Shown piece after piece: positions 8,076 through 16,192 of a stretch of 64,000 nt of DNA. The stretch comes from an uncultured Eubacteriales bacterium (GTDB lineage: Bacteria > Bacillota > Clostridia > Oscillospirales > Acutalibacteraceae), in contig CAKSEH010000010.1 of assembly GCA_934446475.1 (NCBI GenBank), positions 1 to 64,000 on the forward strand. The letters are read 5' to 3'. The first letter of the stretch is position 1. Each line of letters begins with the position of its first letter. The notes beneath the pieces were generated by a model. The model did no database searches and was not told the origin of the DNA. It saw only the letters and a list, made by a program, of their open reading frames with translations. Both the position numbers and the translations under genes were made by a program.

Positions 8076-8519
8076 TTATCCGGTTTTCGGTATTACATCT
8101 CCCTGTTCGTCAACAAAGCCTTCGCCCTCGATAGCGCCCGACTGGAAGAGCGATTTTCCTCTGCGGCAATCGTAATACCCTCCCTTTGAAACGTCTATGG
8201 GAATACTGTTTATAACTGCGACATTATTCGTTTGCCATACTATATCAACATTTTCGATATCGGTCTGCCAAAAGACATTGCGGACCGAGCCGTCCTTAAA
8301 TTTAACTTCTCCTCTTACAGCGCTCCCGAGCGAATTGTTTATCAAATAGGTGGTGATCACTTTATCCGCATTCGGGGAGGAAAAAGAAGCTATGGCGTCA
8401 CCTACGGGCAAGGATGAAATATCCGAAAACAGGCTTTCTTTTATTGTTGCCCCGAGGTTAAAAAAGGTGACGATAAATGCGATGATATAAACTATCAGGA
8501 ACGGTACATTCTTTTTCAT
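8076..8519 (-). CDS. small anchored protein, DUF5412-like, function unknown
   Basis: A 147-residue protein with an N-terminal membrane anchor or uncleaved signal (residues 5-24) and an outer domain of about 120 residues. The pattern of a short beta-rich domain with VFWQ and VAVINSIPIDV resembles small DUF5412-type proteins, but this is a weak match by eye. Its start lies 1 base after the stop of the upstream membrane protein gene and its stop lies 6 bases before rlmD, so the three are probably co-transcribed. No catalytic motif is visible. Confidence 0.6.
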   Translation of the reverse strand: MKKNVPFLIVYIIAFIVTFFNLGATIKESLFSDISSLPVGDAIASFSSPNADKVITTYLINNSLGSAVRGEVKFKDGSVRNVFWQTDIENVDIVWQTNNVAVINSIPIDVSKGGYYDCRRGKSLFQSGAIEGEGFVDEQGDVIPKTG

Positions 8520-8520
8520 T

Positions 8521-9324
8521 TTATTTCACCTTGATCTCATTCGACATATTCTCATCGCAGATACGGTCGACTGCAGCGTTATACCTCGTCACGGCAAATT
8601 TTGCGTGCACGGTGTAGCAGCACAAAAAATACGACAGTGTGAAAAACAGCGGCAGTATTAAAACTCCGAGCAATATATAACCGATAAGGCTCAGTGTCAG
8701 AATAATATAACCCGAAAGGGATCTTCTCGATATCGTCCAGGACATATGGAGAGCCTCTGCGGCGGTCATCTCATCATCGCAGGCAAGCAAAAACGGTGCA
8801 AGATAAAGTCTGAGCGAAAACCAGGCGGTAAGCACCGAGCCGAGAGCAAGCATAAAGGATGACGGCACGCTCAGGTTCGCCGACCAGAGCGGAGCGGAAA
8901 CACCGAACAGGTCATAAACAAACGACGACGCAGCAAGTTTTAACGCCGCATACGGGATAAATGAAAAGAAAGCAAACAGGAGCGTGCGGAAGACCATTCC
9001 CACGGTAAGACCGAAAGCCCTTTTATATGCATCAAAGGACGAGAAAAACACAAACATATCTTCTGCTGTTGCCGACGCCTCAAAAACTATCGTTCTGAAA
9101 TACCGCACTGCACCTATGAAAAGCGGAAAAAAGAGAAAAATAAGCAAGGCGGCAAACAGGACCGTACCCGCCGTATCGTTTACCGCAAAAGACAGCAGAG
9201 AAGCGCAAAGGCGGCAAAGTATCAGAGAGCTTATAAGAATAAGCGATACGCAATATGCCGAAAGTCTGTTTTTTGAAAGCACTGAGCCTGAGGTTTTCTT
9301 AACTGCAACCGGTGACATTTCCAT
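8521..9324 (-). CDS. multi-pass membrane protein, DUF975-like
   Basis: A 267-residue protein with about six membrane segments (about residues 24-45, 52-75, 103-125, 150-175, 200-220 and 222-243). The loop TAAEALHMSWTISRRSLSGYIILTL, in which a short amphipathic stretch precedes a membrane helix, is typical of DUF975-type proteins of Firmicutes, whose role is not known. Start ATG has AAGGAG 7 bases upstream. Upstream lies R1 copy 2 and then pcrA; downstream the next gene follows after 1 base. Confidence 0.6.
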   Translation of the reverse strand: MEMSPVAVKKTSGSVLSKNRLSAYCVSLILISSLILCRLCASLLSFAVNDTAGTVLFAALLIFLFFPLFIGAVRYFRTIVFEASATAEDMFVFFSSFDAYKRAFGLTVGMVFRTLLFAFFSFIPYAALKLAASSFVYDLFGVSAPLWSANLSVPSSFMLALGSVLTAWFSLRLYLAPFLLACDDEMTAAEALHMSWTISRRSLSGYIILTLSLIGYILLGVLILPLFFTLSYFLCCYTVHAKFAVTRYNAAVDRICDENMSNEIKVK

Positions 9325-9456
9325 AACTGTTCTCCTTAGGATTTTGGTAAAGACACACTTATAAGGCTGACGCCTATATGTGTAAAAGCGCCGAAAGACC
9401 CATTAAATCAGCTGTTTTTGGCTGTTTTAAATTTGAACGTTTCGGCAGACTGTAAT

Positions 9457-9675
9457 CATTATAATGATTATAGAATGTCGAAACACCAAAAATTGTTTCG
9501 ACAAGCCGATTTTATCGGCCTTGAGCAAAATTAAATTTTCACAAATTTAATTTTGCCTATATTCATTGCAATGGACATTGACAAATTTTTAAAGAAAATT
9601 TGTGACCAAATCAAAGATTTGGTGTCGAAATAGTGTAGTTTTACACTATTTCGACTTTCAATAGCCATTATAACG
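9457..9675 (-). mobile_element. R1 hairpin-chain element, copy 2
   Basis: The fullest copy, about 219 bp. Imperfect terminal inverted repeats of about 27 bp begin ttataatgattatagaa (9459 on) on the left and end tcaatagccattataacg on the right. The interior is a row of hairpins: gtcgaaaca...tgtttcgac, agccgat-ttt-atcggc, caaaattaaat...atttaattttg, acaaattt...aaatttgt, ccaaatc-aaa-gatttgg and gtcgaaatagtgta-gtttt-acactatttcgac. There is no reading frame of note. The right end overlaps the end of pcrA and provides its TAA. The remaining gap down to 9324 (9325-9456) shows no gene. Confidence 0.8.
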
Positions 9676-12085
9676 ATTTGAGTTTTGCAAAATTTGCCAT
9701 AAGTTTTTTTGTTCCGACATTATCGAAAGCAATCTCAAGCAGGGTATCGCTGCCCATAGGCGAAGCCTTGATAACGAGCCCCTCGCCGAAAGTGGGATGC
9801 AAAACACGCTGTCCCTGAACAAATGCGCAGGTTTTTTCGCTCTTTTGCGGAATTTTCTTTATATACGATGAAGCTGCCGACGGTTTCTTTATCGGCTGAC
9901 TTACCTTTACACTGCTGCCGAAAGCACTTCCGCTTTTGTATCCGCCGCCCGAATATCCTCTTCCCGAAAACGCTCCCGAATATCCGGAAGGCTGCGCAAA
10001 CGGACTCGTATTATCCGAGGATATGTTGAGATATTCCACAGGCATTTCCTGTATAAATCTTGAGGGGAGATTTCTTGCGGTCTGTCCGTAAAGCATACGG
10101 GTGTAACAATTTGTTACCGTAAGCGTCTTTTTAGCCCTCGTTACCGCAACATAGGCAAGCCGCCTTTCCTCTTCTATCTCGGAGGGGTCGGAATAAACGC
10201 ACTGCATTCCGGGGAAAATACCTTCTTCCATTCCCACAATAAAAACATTTTCAAATTCAAGTCCCTTAGCGGAATGAATAGTCATCATAACAACCCTATC
10301 GTCGGTTGAGTTTAAGGAATCTATATCGTTTATAAGAGCTACTTCTTCAAGGAATTCCGACAAAGAGGGTTCGTCGCTTTGTTGTTCGTAATCCGCAACG
10401 TTTGAGATAAGCTGTTCGATATTTGCTATTCTGTCCCTTGCCTCGTCGGTATCCTCCGCCAGGAGAGCGTCCCTGTATCCGGATTCGACAACAACACGCC
10501 TTGCAAGCTCGCTTACCTGTGAACTGTCGGCTGCGGCGATAAGTGGGTCTATCATATCGAAAAAGCTCTTAAGTCTTGCGGAAGCCTTCGCTATAACAGG
10601 ATAATCCTCGGCGTTTTTTAAGACCTCATAGAGGGAAAGCGAAAGTGACTGTGCAATTTCGGCGGCTTTATCCACCGTTGTATTTCCTATACCTCTTTTA
10701 GGCGTGTTTATAATTCTGCGAAGCCTCAGATCATCATTTTTATTGTTTATTACGCAGAAATAGGAGGTTATATCCTTGATTTCCATACGGTCATAAAACC
10801 TATGGCCCCCTACTACCGAATACGAAATTCCGCTCCTTGTGAAAACATTTTCTATAGGCGCAGACTGTGCATTCATACGATAAAGCACGGCGTTGTCAGA
10901 AAAACTGCCGCCGTTTTGAACATTTTTAAGGATCTTTTCCGCAACATAAGAAGCTTCCGCCTTTTCGTCATAGGAAGTATGCAGGTCGATAAGCTCGCCG
11001 TCGCCCCTGTCGGTCCAGAGAGTTTTTCCTTTTCTGCCCTTGTTGTGTGATATAATGCCGTTGGCTGTGTTTAATATATTCCCCTTTGAACGGTAATTCT
11101 GTTCAAGTCTTATGACCCTTGCGTCCTTAAAGGTATCCTCAAAACTGAGTATATTTTCAATAGTGGCGCCCCTGAATCGGTAAATACTCTGATCATCGTC
11201 CCCCACAACGCACAGATTGCGGTGAGCCCCCGACAACAGTCTTACAAGCTCATACTGAGCGTGGTTTGTGTCCTGATATTCGTCCACCATTATGTACTTA
11301 AATTTTCTCTGATAATATTCAAGAACATCGCCGGCAGTGTTAAACAGCTCGACAGTCTTTGATATCATATCGTCAAAGTCCATAGCGTCGTTTGCTTTGA
11401 GCTGTTTTTGGTACTCCCTGTAAAGCTGAGCCGTGGTTTTAAGCCTTATATCATATCCCGCCTGCGATTCATATTCTGCCGGGGATATAAGCGAATCCTT
11501 TGCGTTTGATATCCTCGAAAGAACGCTCTTTATCGGAAACATCTTTTCGTCTGTATTAAGACTTTTCATTATGCCTTTCATAAGGCGTTTCTGATCGTCG
11601 GTATCATAGATGGTAAAATGCGAAGAATATCCTATTCTGTCGGCATTTCTTCTGAGTATCTTTCCGCATACCGAGTGGAATGTTCCCGCCCATATATCGT
11701 TGCCCGTTTCGCCGAGCTTTTTACAGATGCGTTCCTTAAGCTCGTTTGCCGCTTTATTTGTAAATGTTATGGCAAGAATTTCATAGGGTCTCGGAGCGTC
11801 CACGCAAAAACAGGGAGAGCAAAGTTCATCCGACAGTCCGTTTAAATAATCCTGTGCGGCGGCTATATCGTCCTCACCGTAAGGAGGGACAAAGTCGCTT
11901 TCATAAGCGTTACCGTATTTGACTATATTTGCAATGCGGTTTACCAGCACGGTAGTTTTTCCGCTGCCTGCTCCGGCAAGTACCAAAAGCGGGCCGTTTA
12001 CCGTTGTTACGGCTTCAAACTGCCTGTCGTTCATACCGCTGAAATCTTTTTTTATAAGTTCTTTTCTCAGTTTTAAAAAATCCAT
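9668..12085 (-). CDS. pcrA: ATP-dependent DNA helicase PcrA (UvrD/Rep family)
   Basis: An 805-residue superfamily 1 3'-5' helicase used in repair and in clearing replication forks. Visible motifs: Q motif (MNDRQFEAV), Walker A (GAGSGKT, near residue 38-44), TFTNKAA, Walker B DEYQDTN, GDDDQSIYRFRGA, QNYRS, and near the C-terminal half TIHSAKGLEFENVF and VAVTRAKK. The C-terminal tail ends in the Tudor-like PcrA domain (VLHPTFGEGLVI). About 45 residues are inserted after the Walker A helix (NAYESDFVPPYGEDD...), ahead of the TFTNKAA motif. The last two sense codons and the stop (TCG TTA TAA) lie within the terminal repeat of R1 copy 2. The HPr-like gene ends 3 bases upstream of the start. Confidence 0.95.
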   Translation of the reverse strand: MDFLKLRKELIKKDFSGMNDRQFEAVTTVNGPLLVLAGAGSGKTTVLVNRIANIVKYGNAYESDFVPPYGEDDIAAAQDYLNGLSDELCSPCFCVDAPRPYEILAITFTNKAANELKERICKKLGETGNDIWAGTFHSVCGKILRRNADRIGYSSHFTIYDTDDQKRLMKGIMKSLNTDEKMFPIKSVLSRISNAKDSLISPAEYESQAGYDIRLKTTAQLYREYQKQLKANDAMDFDDMISKTVELFNTAGDVLEYYQRKFKYIMVDEYQDTNHAQYELVRLLSGAHRNLCVVGDDDQSIYRFRGATIENILSFEDTFKDARVIRLEQNYRSKGNILNTANGIISHNKGRKGKTLWTDRGDGELIDLHTSYDEKAEASYVAEKILKNVQNGGSFSDNAVLYRMNAQSAPIENVFTRSGISYSVVGGHRFYDRMEIKDITSYFCVINNKNDDLRLRRIINTPKRGIGNTTVDKAAEIAQSLSLSLYEVLKNAEDYPVIAKASARLKSFFDMIDPLIAAADSSQVSELARRVVVESGYRDALLAEDTDEARDRIANIEQLISNVADYEQQSDEPSLSEFLEEVALINDIDSLNSTDDRVVMMTIHSAKGLEFENVFIVGMEEGIFPGMQCVYSDPSEIEEERRLAYVAVTRAKKTLTVTNCYTRMLYGQTARNLPSRFIQEMPVEYLNISSDNTSPFAQPSGYSGAFSGRGYSGGGYKSGSAFGSSVKVSQPIKKPSAASSYIKKIPQKSEKTCAFVQGQRVLHPTFGEGLVIKASPMGSDTLLEIAFDNVGTKKLMANFAKLKSL

Positions 12086-12088
12086 TAT

Positions 12089-12334
12089 TTATCCTTTGCT
12101 CTTAGGGTTATAGGCATACTTTGCGACCTGTCTTGACAGCTCTGCGACGCTTTCGCAGTGCGCCGCCATAATAAGCGGTTTTGTAAGGTCAAGACTGAAT
12201 ACGCCCATTATCGATTTGGCGTTTACAATATATTTCCCCGACATAAGTTCTATATCGTAATCCTTTGATGCGGCAAGCTCCACAAATTCCTTTACCTCAT
12301 CAAAGCTGTTAAGCATTATTGTTTTTTCAAGCAT
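12089..12334 (-). CDS. HPr-like protein lacking the phospho-histidine loop
   Basis: An 81-residue protein with the HPr fold pattern. The second half VNAKSIMGVFSLDL is the HPr regulatory-serine region (Ser41 here, Ser46 in classic HPr). The first half runs from TIML directly to NSFDEVKEFV, with no GLHARPA motif, so the His that accepts phosphate from enzyme I is absent and the loop is about five residues shorter. It therefore cannot act as a PTS phosphocarrier. It could be a target of HPr kinase or a Crh-like regulator (Crh of Bacillus also lacks the His), but this is inference. It sits between a propeller-like gene and pcrA, with 3 bases before pcrA. Confidence 0.8.
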   Translation of the reverse strand: MLEKTIMLNSFDEVKEFVELAASKDYDIELMSGKYIVNAKSIMGVFSLDLTKPLIMAAHCESVAELSRQVAKYAYNPKSKG

Positions 12335-12360
12335 TTAAAGTCCCCCGTACCGAAAGCAGA

Positions 12361-13029
12361 TCAGAGAAGATATATTCCCGATTCAAGCAGAACAAACTCG
12401 TATTGCTGTATTTTTGCATATCCGTATACAGATTCGGTAAACTCTCTGTAATCCTCTACCGTATAGGAATTAAGGTCTACCTTTAAAAGTTTGTTGGAGC
12501 CTATGTTGCTCACAAGTGCCGTTCTGCCGTCTATAAAAATATTGTTAGGTCTGTCAAACGGTGAATTTTTACCGCCTATTCTCAGTTCTTCCCTCATAGT
12601 TGAAAGGTTGAATCTCAAAAGAACGCCTGCCTTTAAATAGCTTGCCCAAAGACAGTTCTTATATATCGCCGTATCCGAAGGCATTTCGCCGTGATATTTA
12701 AAGTCTCCGCTCCATACAGGCAGACCGTCCCCGTCCACAAGATACGAATTGCCGTTATCGCTCGACAAAAACACTCTGCCCGACGGAAGCACAAGCGACC
12801 TTGCAAGCACATAGTTGCTGCAAAGTTCAAGAGAAGCCTTATAATTAGGACCGAATTTTGAAATAAAATAAATATTTTTTGCAACATCGCTTAAAATCCC
12901 CGTATCAAGGGAAAGCATTTTAAGGCATACGAGGGCGTTTTTGTCGTCTCCGCCCCTGCGGTAAGGAAAAACGAGGCCGTTCTTCTGCGGCACCATTTCA
13001 TACACCTTGCCTTTAAAAACCAACTTCAC
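12361..13029 (-). CDS. propeller-like protein of unknown function
   Basis: A 222-residue soluble protein without signal peptide. Repeated short strands such as SGRVFLSSDNGNSYLVDGDG, NCLWASYLKAGVLLRFNL and RTALVSNIGSNKLLKVDL suggest about four beta-propeller blades of the NHL/SMP-30 type, too few for a complete propeller, so it may pair or be a half. No catalytic residues are recognised. The start is GTG with GGGGTG 8 bases upstream. It opens the run that continues with the HPr-like gene and pcrA; repeat R2 copy B lies just upstream. Confidence 0.6.
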   Translation of the reverse strand: MKLVFKGKVYEMVPQKNGLVFPYRRGGDDKNALVCLKMLSLDTGILSDVAKNIYFISKFGPNYKASLELCSNYVLARSLVLPSGRVFLSSDNGNSYLVDGDGLPVWSGDFKYHGEMPSDTAIYKNCLWASYLKAGVLLRFNLSTMREELRIGGKNSPFDRPNNIFIDGRTALVSNIGSNKLLKVDLNSYTVEDYREFTESVYGYAKIQQYEFVLLESGIYLL

Positions 13030-13060
13030 TTATATTTCACCCCGATATTTTTGTAATTTA

Positions 13061-13234
13061 TATAATCTGACGCAGATATCCCACGCCTTAAAAGGCGGGT
13101 TTTATTTAAGCCTTTGCGTGGGATATTACACTTCCACGCAAAGTCCCGAGGAGCTGACGCTCCTTTGTGTGGCTTGCAATCAGCCGCAAGCCCTGCTCCT
13201 TTTAGGCAAAGCAGAGTGTTGTCCTGATTTAAAT
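13061..13234 (-). repeat. R2 structured repeat, copy B (fullest)
   Basis: Read on the minus strand it opens aatttaaatcaggacaacactctgc and closes gggatatctgcgtcagattata. It has three clear stems: ggagc-gtca-gctcc (13163-13150), ctttgcgtgg with ccacgcaaag (13143-13112, perfect 10 bp), and cccgcc-ttttaa-ggcgtggg. It lies in a gap between two co-directional genes and starts right at the TAA stop of the PLP enzyme gene. There is no T run after the last stem, so it does not look like a simple terminator. Confidence 0.75.
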
Positions 13235-14506
13235 TTATATTTTTTTGAGAGCGCCGCTGTCTATCATACTCTGAACCGCAAGCATAACTCCGGTTTTGCC
13301 GCTCTCAAAATTAAGGCCGCCCTGCATCCAGGCTGCATACGGAGGCCTTGTGGGACCGTCTGCCGAAAGCTCTATCGAAGCACCGTTAGTAAAAGCGCCC
13401 GCCGCCATAACGACTTTATCGGTATACCCGGGCATATCCCAAGGCTCCGGAGATACAAACGAATCTACCGGAGCGCCCGCCTGCATACCCTTACAAAAAG
13501 ATACAAGCGCCTTTTCGCTTCCTAAAGTAACGCACTGGATTATATCGCCCCTTATTTCCCTGTATGACGGTGTGACTTCATAGCCTGCTTCCTCAAGCAG
13601 CGCCGACGCATAAACGGCGGTTTTAAGCGCTTCGCCGACTGTATGCGGAGCCGCAAAAAGCCCCATATAAAGCTCTCTGTTATGGCCTAGTGTTGCTCCG
13701 ACTTCTCTGCCGACTCCGGCACAGGTCATTCTGTGAGAACACATTTCTATATATTCTTTCCGTCCCGCTATATATCCGCCGCTCGGCGCAATACCGCCGC
13801 CGGGATTTTTAATAAGCGAGCCTGCAATAATATCCGCTCCCACCTCTAAAGGCTCTTTCTTTTCGACAAATTCGCCGTAACAGTTATCCACCATTATAAC
13901 CGTTTCGGGGGAAACTTCTCTCACCGCTTTACAAAGCTCCTCTATTTTGTCTATGGTAAGGCTCGGCCGCAGACTGTATCCTCTTGAGCGCTGGATATAC
14001 GCCATTTTATATCTGTTCCACGAAAGTTCGGAACGGATGGCGTTGATATCGGGTGTACCGTCCTTTTTAAGGTCTACCTGATTATATGTAATTTTAAAAT
14101 CCGCAAGGGAACCGTCGGTTTTTTCGTCAATACCGAAAACTCCGGTTATGGTATCATAGGGTCTGCCCGTAAGGCAGAGCACCTTATCACCGGGTCTGAG
14201 TATCCCGAAAAGCGCAACGCTGAGAGTGTGCGTTCCCGAAGCAAAGCTGTGTCGGATAAGCGCATCCTTAGCGCCCATACAGTCGGCAAGGACCTTATCA
14301 AGGGTATCTCTGCCGTCATCCCCGTAACCGTAACCCGTGGATATTCCGAGATGCCGTTCGCTTACCTTGTTTTTTATAAAAGCATTGAGCACCTTCTGCT
14401 GATTATAAAGGGTCGTTTCCTCTATTCTTTCAAATATCGGGCGGACAAGCTCCGTGACCCTTGCGTCCGCCTTTAAAAGGGGTTCGCAAAAATTAAAAAA
14501 TGCCAT
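13235..14506 (-). CDS. PLP-dependent methionine gamma-lyase family protein (aluminium-resistance type)
   Basis: A 423-residue PLP enzyme of the fold type I group known as Met_gamma_lyase / aluminium resistance protein (YnbB in Bacillus). Motifs: an HSFASGTHTLSVALFG cofactor-binding stretch, a DNCYGEF block with the Asp that pairs with the pyridine nitrogen, and SLIKNPGGGIAPSGGY, where the Lys should bind PLP. The physiological substrate is not established for this family. The second of two close ATGs (14506) is chosen because GAGG lies 7 bases before it and only 1 base before the first. It overlaps the end of the GNAT gene by 14 bases and is the last gene of the run from murD. Confidence 0.85.
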   Translation of the reverse strand: MAFFNFCEPLLKADARVTELVRPIFERIEETTLYNQQKVLNAFIKNKVSERHLGISTGYGYGDDGRDTLDKVLADCMGAKDALIRHSFASGTHTLSVALFGILRPGDKVLCLTGRPYDTITGVFGIDEKTDGSLADFKITYNQVDLKKDGTPDINAIRSELSWNRYKMAYIQRSRGYSLRPSLTIDKIEELCKAVREVSPETVIMVDNCYGEFVEKKEPLEVGADIIAGSLIKNPGGGIAPSGGYIAGRKEYIEMCSHRMTCAGVGREVGATLGHNRELYMGLFAAPHTVGEALKTAVYASALLEEAGYEVTPSYREIRGDIIQCVTLGSEKALVSFCKGMQAGAPVDSFVSPEPWDMPGYTDKVVMAAGAFTNGASIELSADGPTRPPYAAWMQGGLNFESGKTGVMLAVQSMIDSGALKKI

Positions 14507-15185
14507 TTTCATTCCTCACACAATATCCGGCGTTATATAAATATTCAAAGCCGTTTTTTATATAAAAATCACTTAAATCTTCCCTTGCACAGGCAAGCAT
14601 GGTCTTACCCTCATTCTGAGAGACCGCTCCGCAAAGCGCCTCGCTTCCGCCGCCTTTTTTTCTGCTTGCTATCCCCTGAATAATGGCGCTGTCCCCAAAA
14701 CTTAAAGACAGTGCGGCAAAAACTCCTCTTTTTGCATAAATTTTAAGCTGCCCCAAATTTTTTCTCCGGCAAAAGTCTGCCGCAAACGCCCCGAACTCGG
14801 GAAGGCAGATACCTTTCGTACTTAAAAGCTCATATATTTCATCGCTTTTAAGGTCATCGGGGCTTGTCCTGAGAGGAATATCTCCAAACCTCTTAAAGAC
14901 CCTCACGGGACTTGTTGCCTTAAGACCCAAAAGGCCGAGAGTTTTACCGTCTGAAAAAACGCTGCGGGGATTTATAAACGATATAAACTCCGAAAGCTCA
15001 GGAATATCGGCATTTTTGCCGTACACCGTCATATCGCCGTCAATCATAGAAATAAGCGTATCGCTTTGCTCCTGACGCCAAAACAGTGCAATATCGGGGT
15101 ATATCTCAAACAAACATTTTATTCTTAAAAGCTCTGCACTCTCGGCGTCGTGTGTATCGGGCAGAGATTTTATAAGCTTTATCAC
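14493..15185 (-). CDS. GNAT-type N-acetyltransferase-like protein
   Basis: A 230-residue protein. The second half has the order of a GNAT fold: a beta pair (LKIYAKRGVFAALSLSFGDSAIIQGIAS), a KKGGGSEALCGAV stretch in the place of the acetyl-CoA loop, and a final FYIKNGFEYLYNAGYCV resembling the GNAT C-terminal strand. The N-terminal half is not recognised. The acyl acceptor is unknown. The ATG overlaps the stop of the M42 peptidase gene by four bases (ATGA type), so translation is coupled. It is linked with two peptidases and a PLP enzyme, which suggests amino acid or peptide metabolism (inference). Confidence 0.65.
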   Translation of the reverse strand: MIKLIKSLPDTHDAESAELLRIKCLFEIYPDIALFWRQEQSDTLISMIDGDMTVYGKNADIPELSEFISFINPRSVFSDGKTLGLLGLKATSPVRVFKRFGDIPLRTSPDDLKSDEIYELLSTKGICLPEFGAFAADFCRRKNLGQLKIYAKRGVFAALSLSFGDSAIIQGIASRKKGGGSEALCGAVSQNEGKTMLACAREDLSDFYIKNGFEYLYNAGYCVRNENGIF

Positions 15186-16192
15186 AAATCCTTACCGCTT
15201 GCTATAAGATTCAGCATATATTCCGCAAGCAGTCTTGCGCTTTTTATGTCCTCTGTATCGCAGACGCTTGAAGCACTGTGAATATACCTGCACGGAACGG
15301 ACAGCGCAAGCGTTCTGACTCCGCCTTTCGTAAGATGAACCGAGCCTGCGTTGTTTCCGCCCGTAACGCCGCACTTTTTCTGTGCGGTTATACCGCTTTT
15401 AAGGCTCAGCTCAAAATATTTTCTGTCGTAAACGCAGCCGCCGTCCATAAACGAAACGGCAACTCCTTTACCTAATCTGCATACGGCTTTCTCAGGCTCA
15501 ACCCCCGCAATATCGGCGGCGGTGGTACCTTCAAGGATTATCGCAGCGTCCGGATCTATCGAAAATGCGGCGGTTTTTGCACCCCTGAGTCCGACTTCTT
15601 CCTGAACCGAAAAAGAAGCATAAAAGTCGTATTCCGCTTCCGATTTCAGTATATCGCAGAGTACAGCGCAGCCAACCCTATCGTCAAGCGCTTTTGAAAT
15701 AATTTTATTTCCGACCTCAAAAAAAGGTCCCGATATAACGGCTCTGTCTCCCTCGGACACAAATTCAAGGGCTTCATCACGGTCCTTTGCGCCTATATCT
15801 ATATAAAGCGAAGAGCTTTTGGGAAGCTTAACGCTTTCTTCCTTTGATTGAAGGTGCACGGGTCTCATACCGATAACTCCCGGCACTTTACCGTTTATGA
15901 CGACCTGCCTTGAGAGCATAACCGCCGTATCTATTCCGCCGACGGCTGCGAATTTAAGGTAACCGTCCGCAGTGACAGATGTGATGATAAGACCCACCTC
16001 ATCCATATGCGCATCAAGAAGAACCTTTTTTTCGGCTCTGTTCTTACCCTTTTTAAACGCCGTTATATTGCCGAGAGGGTCCACTTTAAACTCACAGTAA
16101 TCTTTTATTTCGTCAATGATGATTTTTCTGATGTTCTCTTCATCGCCCGAGGTTCCGAACTCACTGCAAAGCCGCTTTAAAAGCTCAATCAT
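15182..16192 (-). CDS. M42 family metallo-aminopeptidase
   Basis: A 336-residue dinuclear zinc/cobalt peptidase of family M42 (glutamyl/deblocking aminopeptidase, also annotated as endoglucanase in old records). Metal and catalytic residues are all present: DAHMDEVG (about residue 60), LDDRVG (about 165), QEEVGLRGA (about 200), EGTTAADIAG and a final IHSAS histidine. M42 enzymes form 12-subunit cages that trim peptides in the cytoplasm. It overlaps the upstream M42 gene by 8 bases and the downstream GNAT gene by 4, so the set is translationally coupled. Cleavage preference cannot be read from sequence. Confidence 0.9.
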   Translation of the reverse strand: MIELLKRLCSEFGTSGDEENIRKIIIDEIKDYCEFKVDPLGNITAFKKGKNRAEKKVLLDAHMDEVGLIITSVTADGYLKFAAVGGIDTAVMLSRQVVINGKVPGVIGMRPVHLQSKEESVKLPKSSSLYIDIGAKDRDEALEFVSEGDRAVISGPFFEVGNKIISKALDDRVGCAVLCDILKSEAEYDFYASFSVQEEVGLRGAKTAAFSIDPDAAIILEGTTAADIAGVEPEKAVCRLGKGVAVSFMDGGCVYDRKYFELSLKSGITAQKKCGVTGGNNAGSVHLTKGGVRTLALSVPCRYIHSASSVCDTEDIKSARLLAEYMLNLIASGKDL

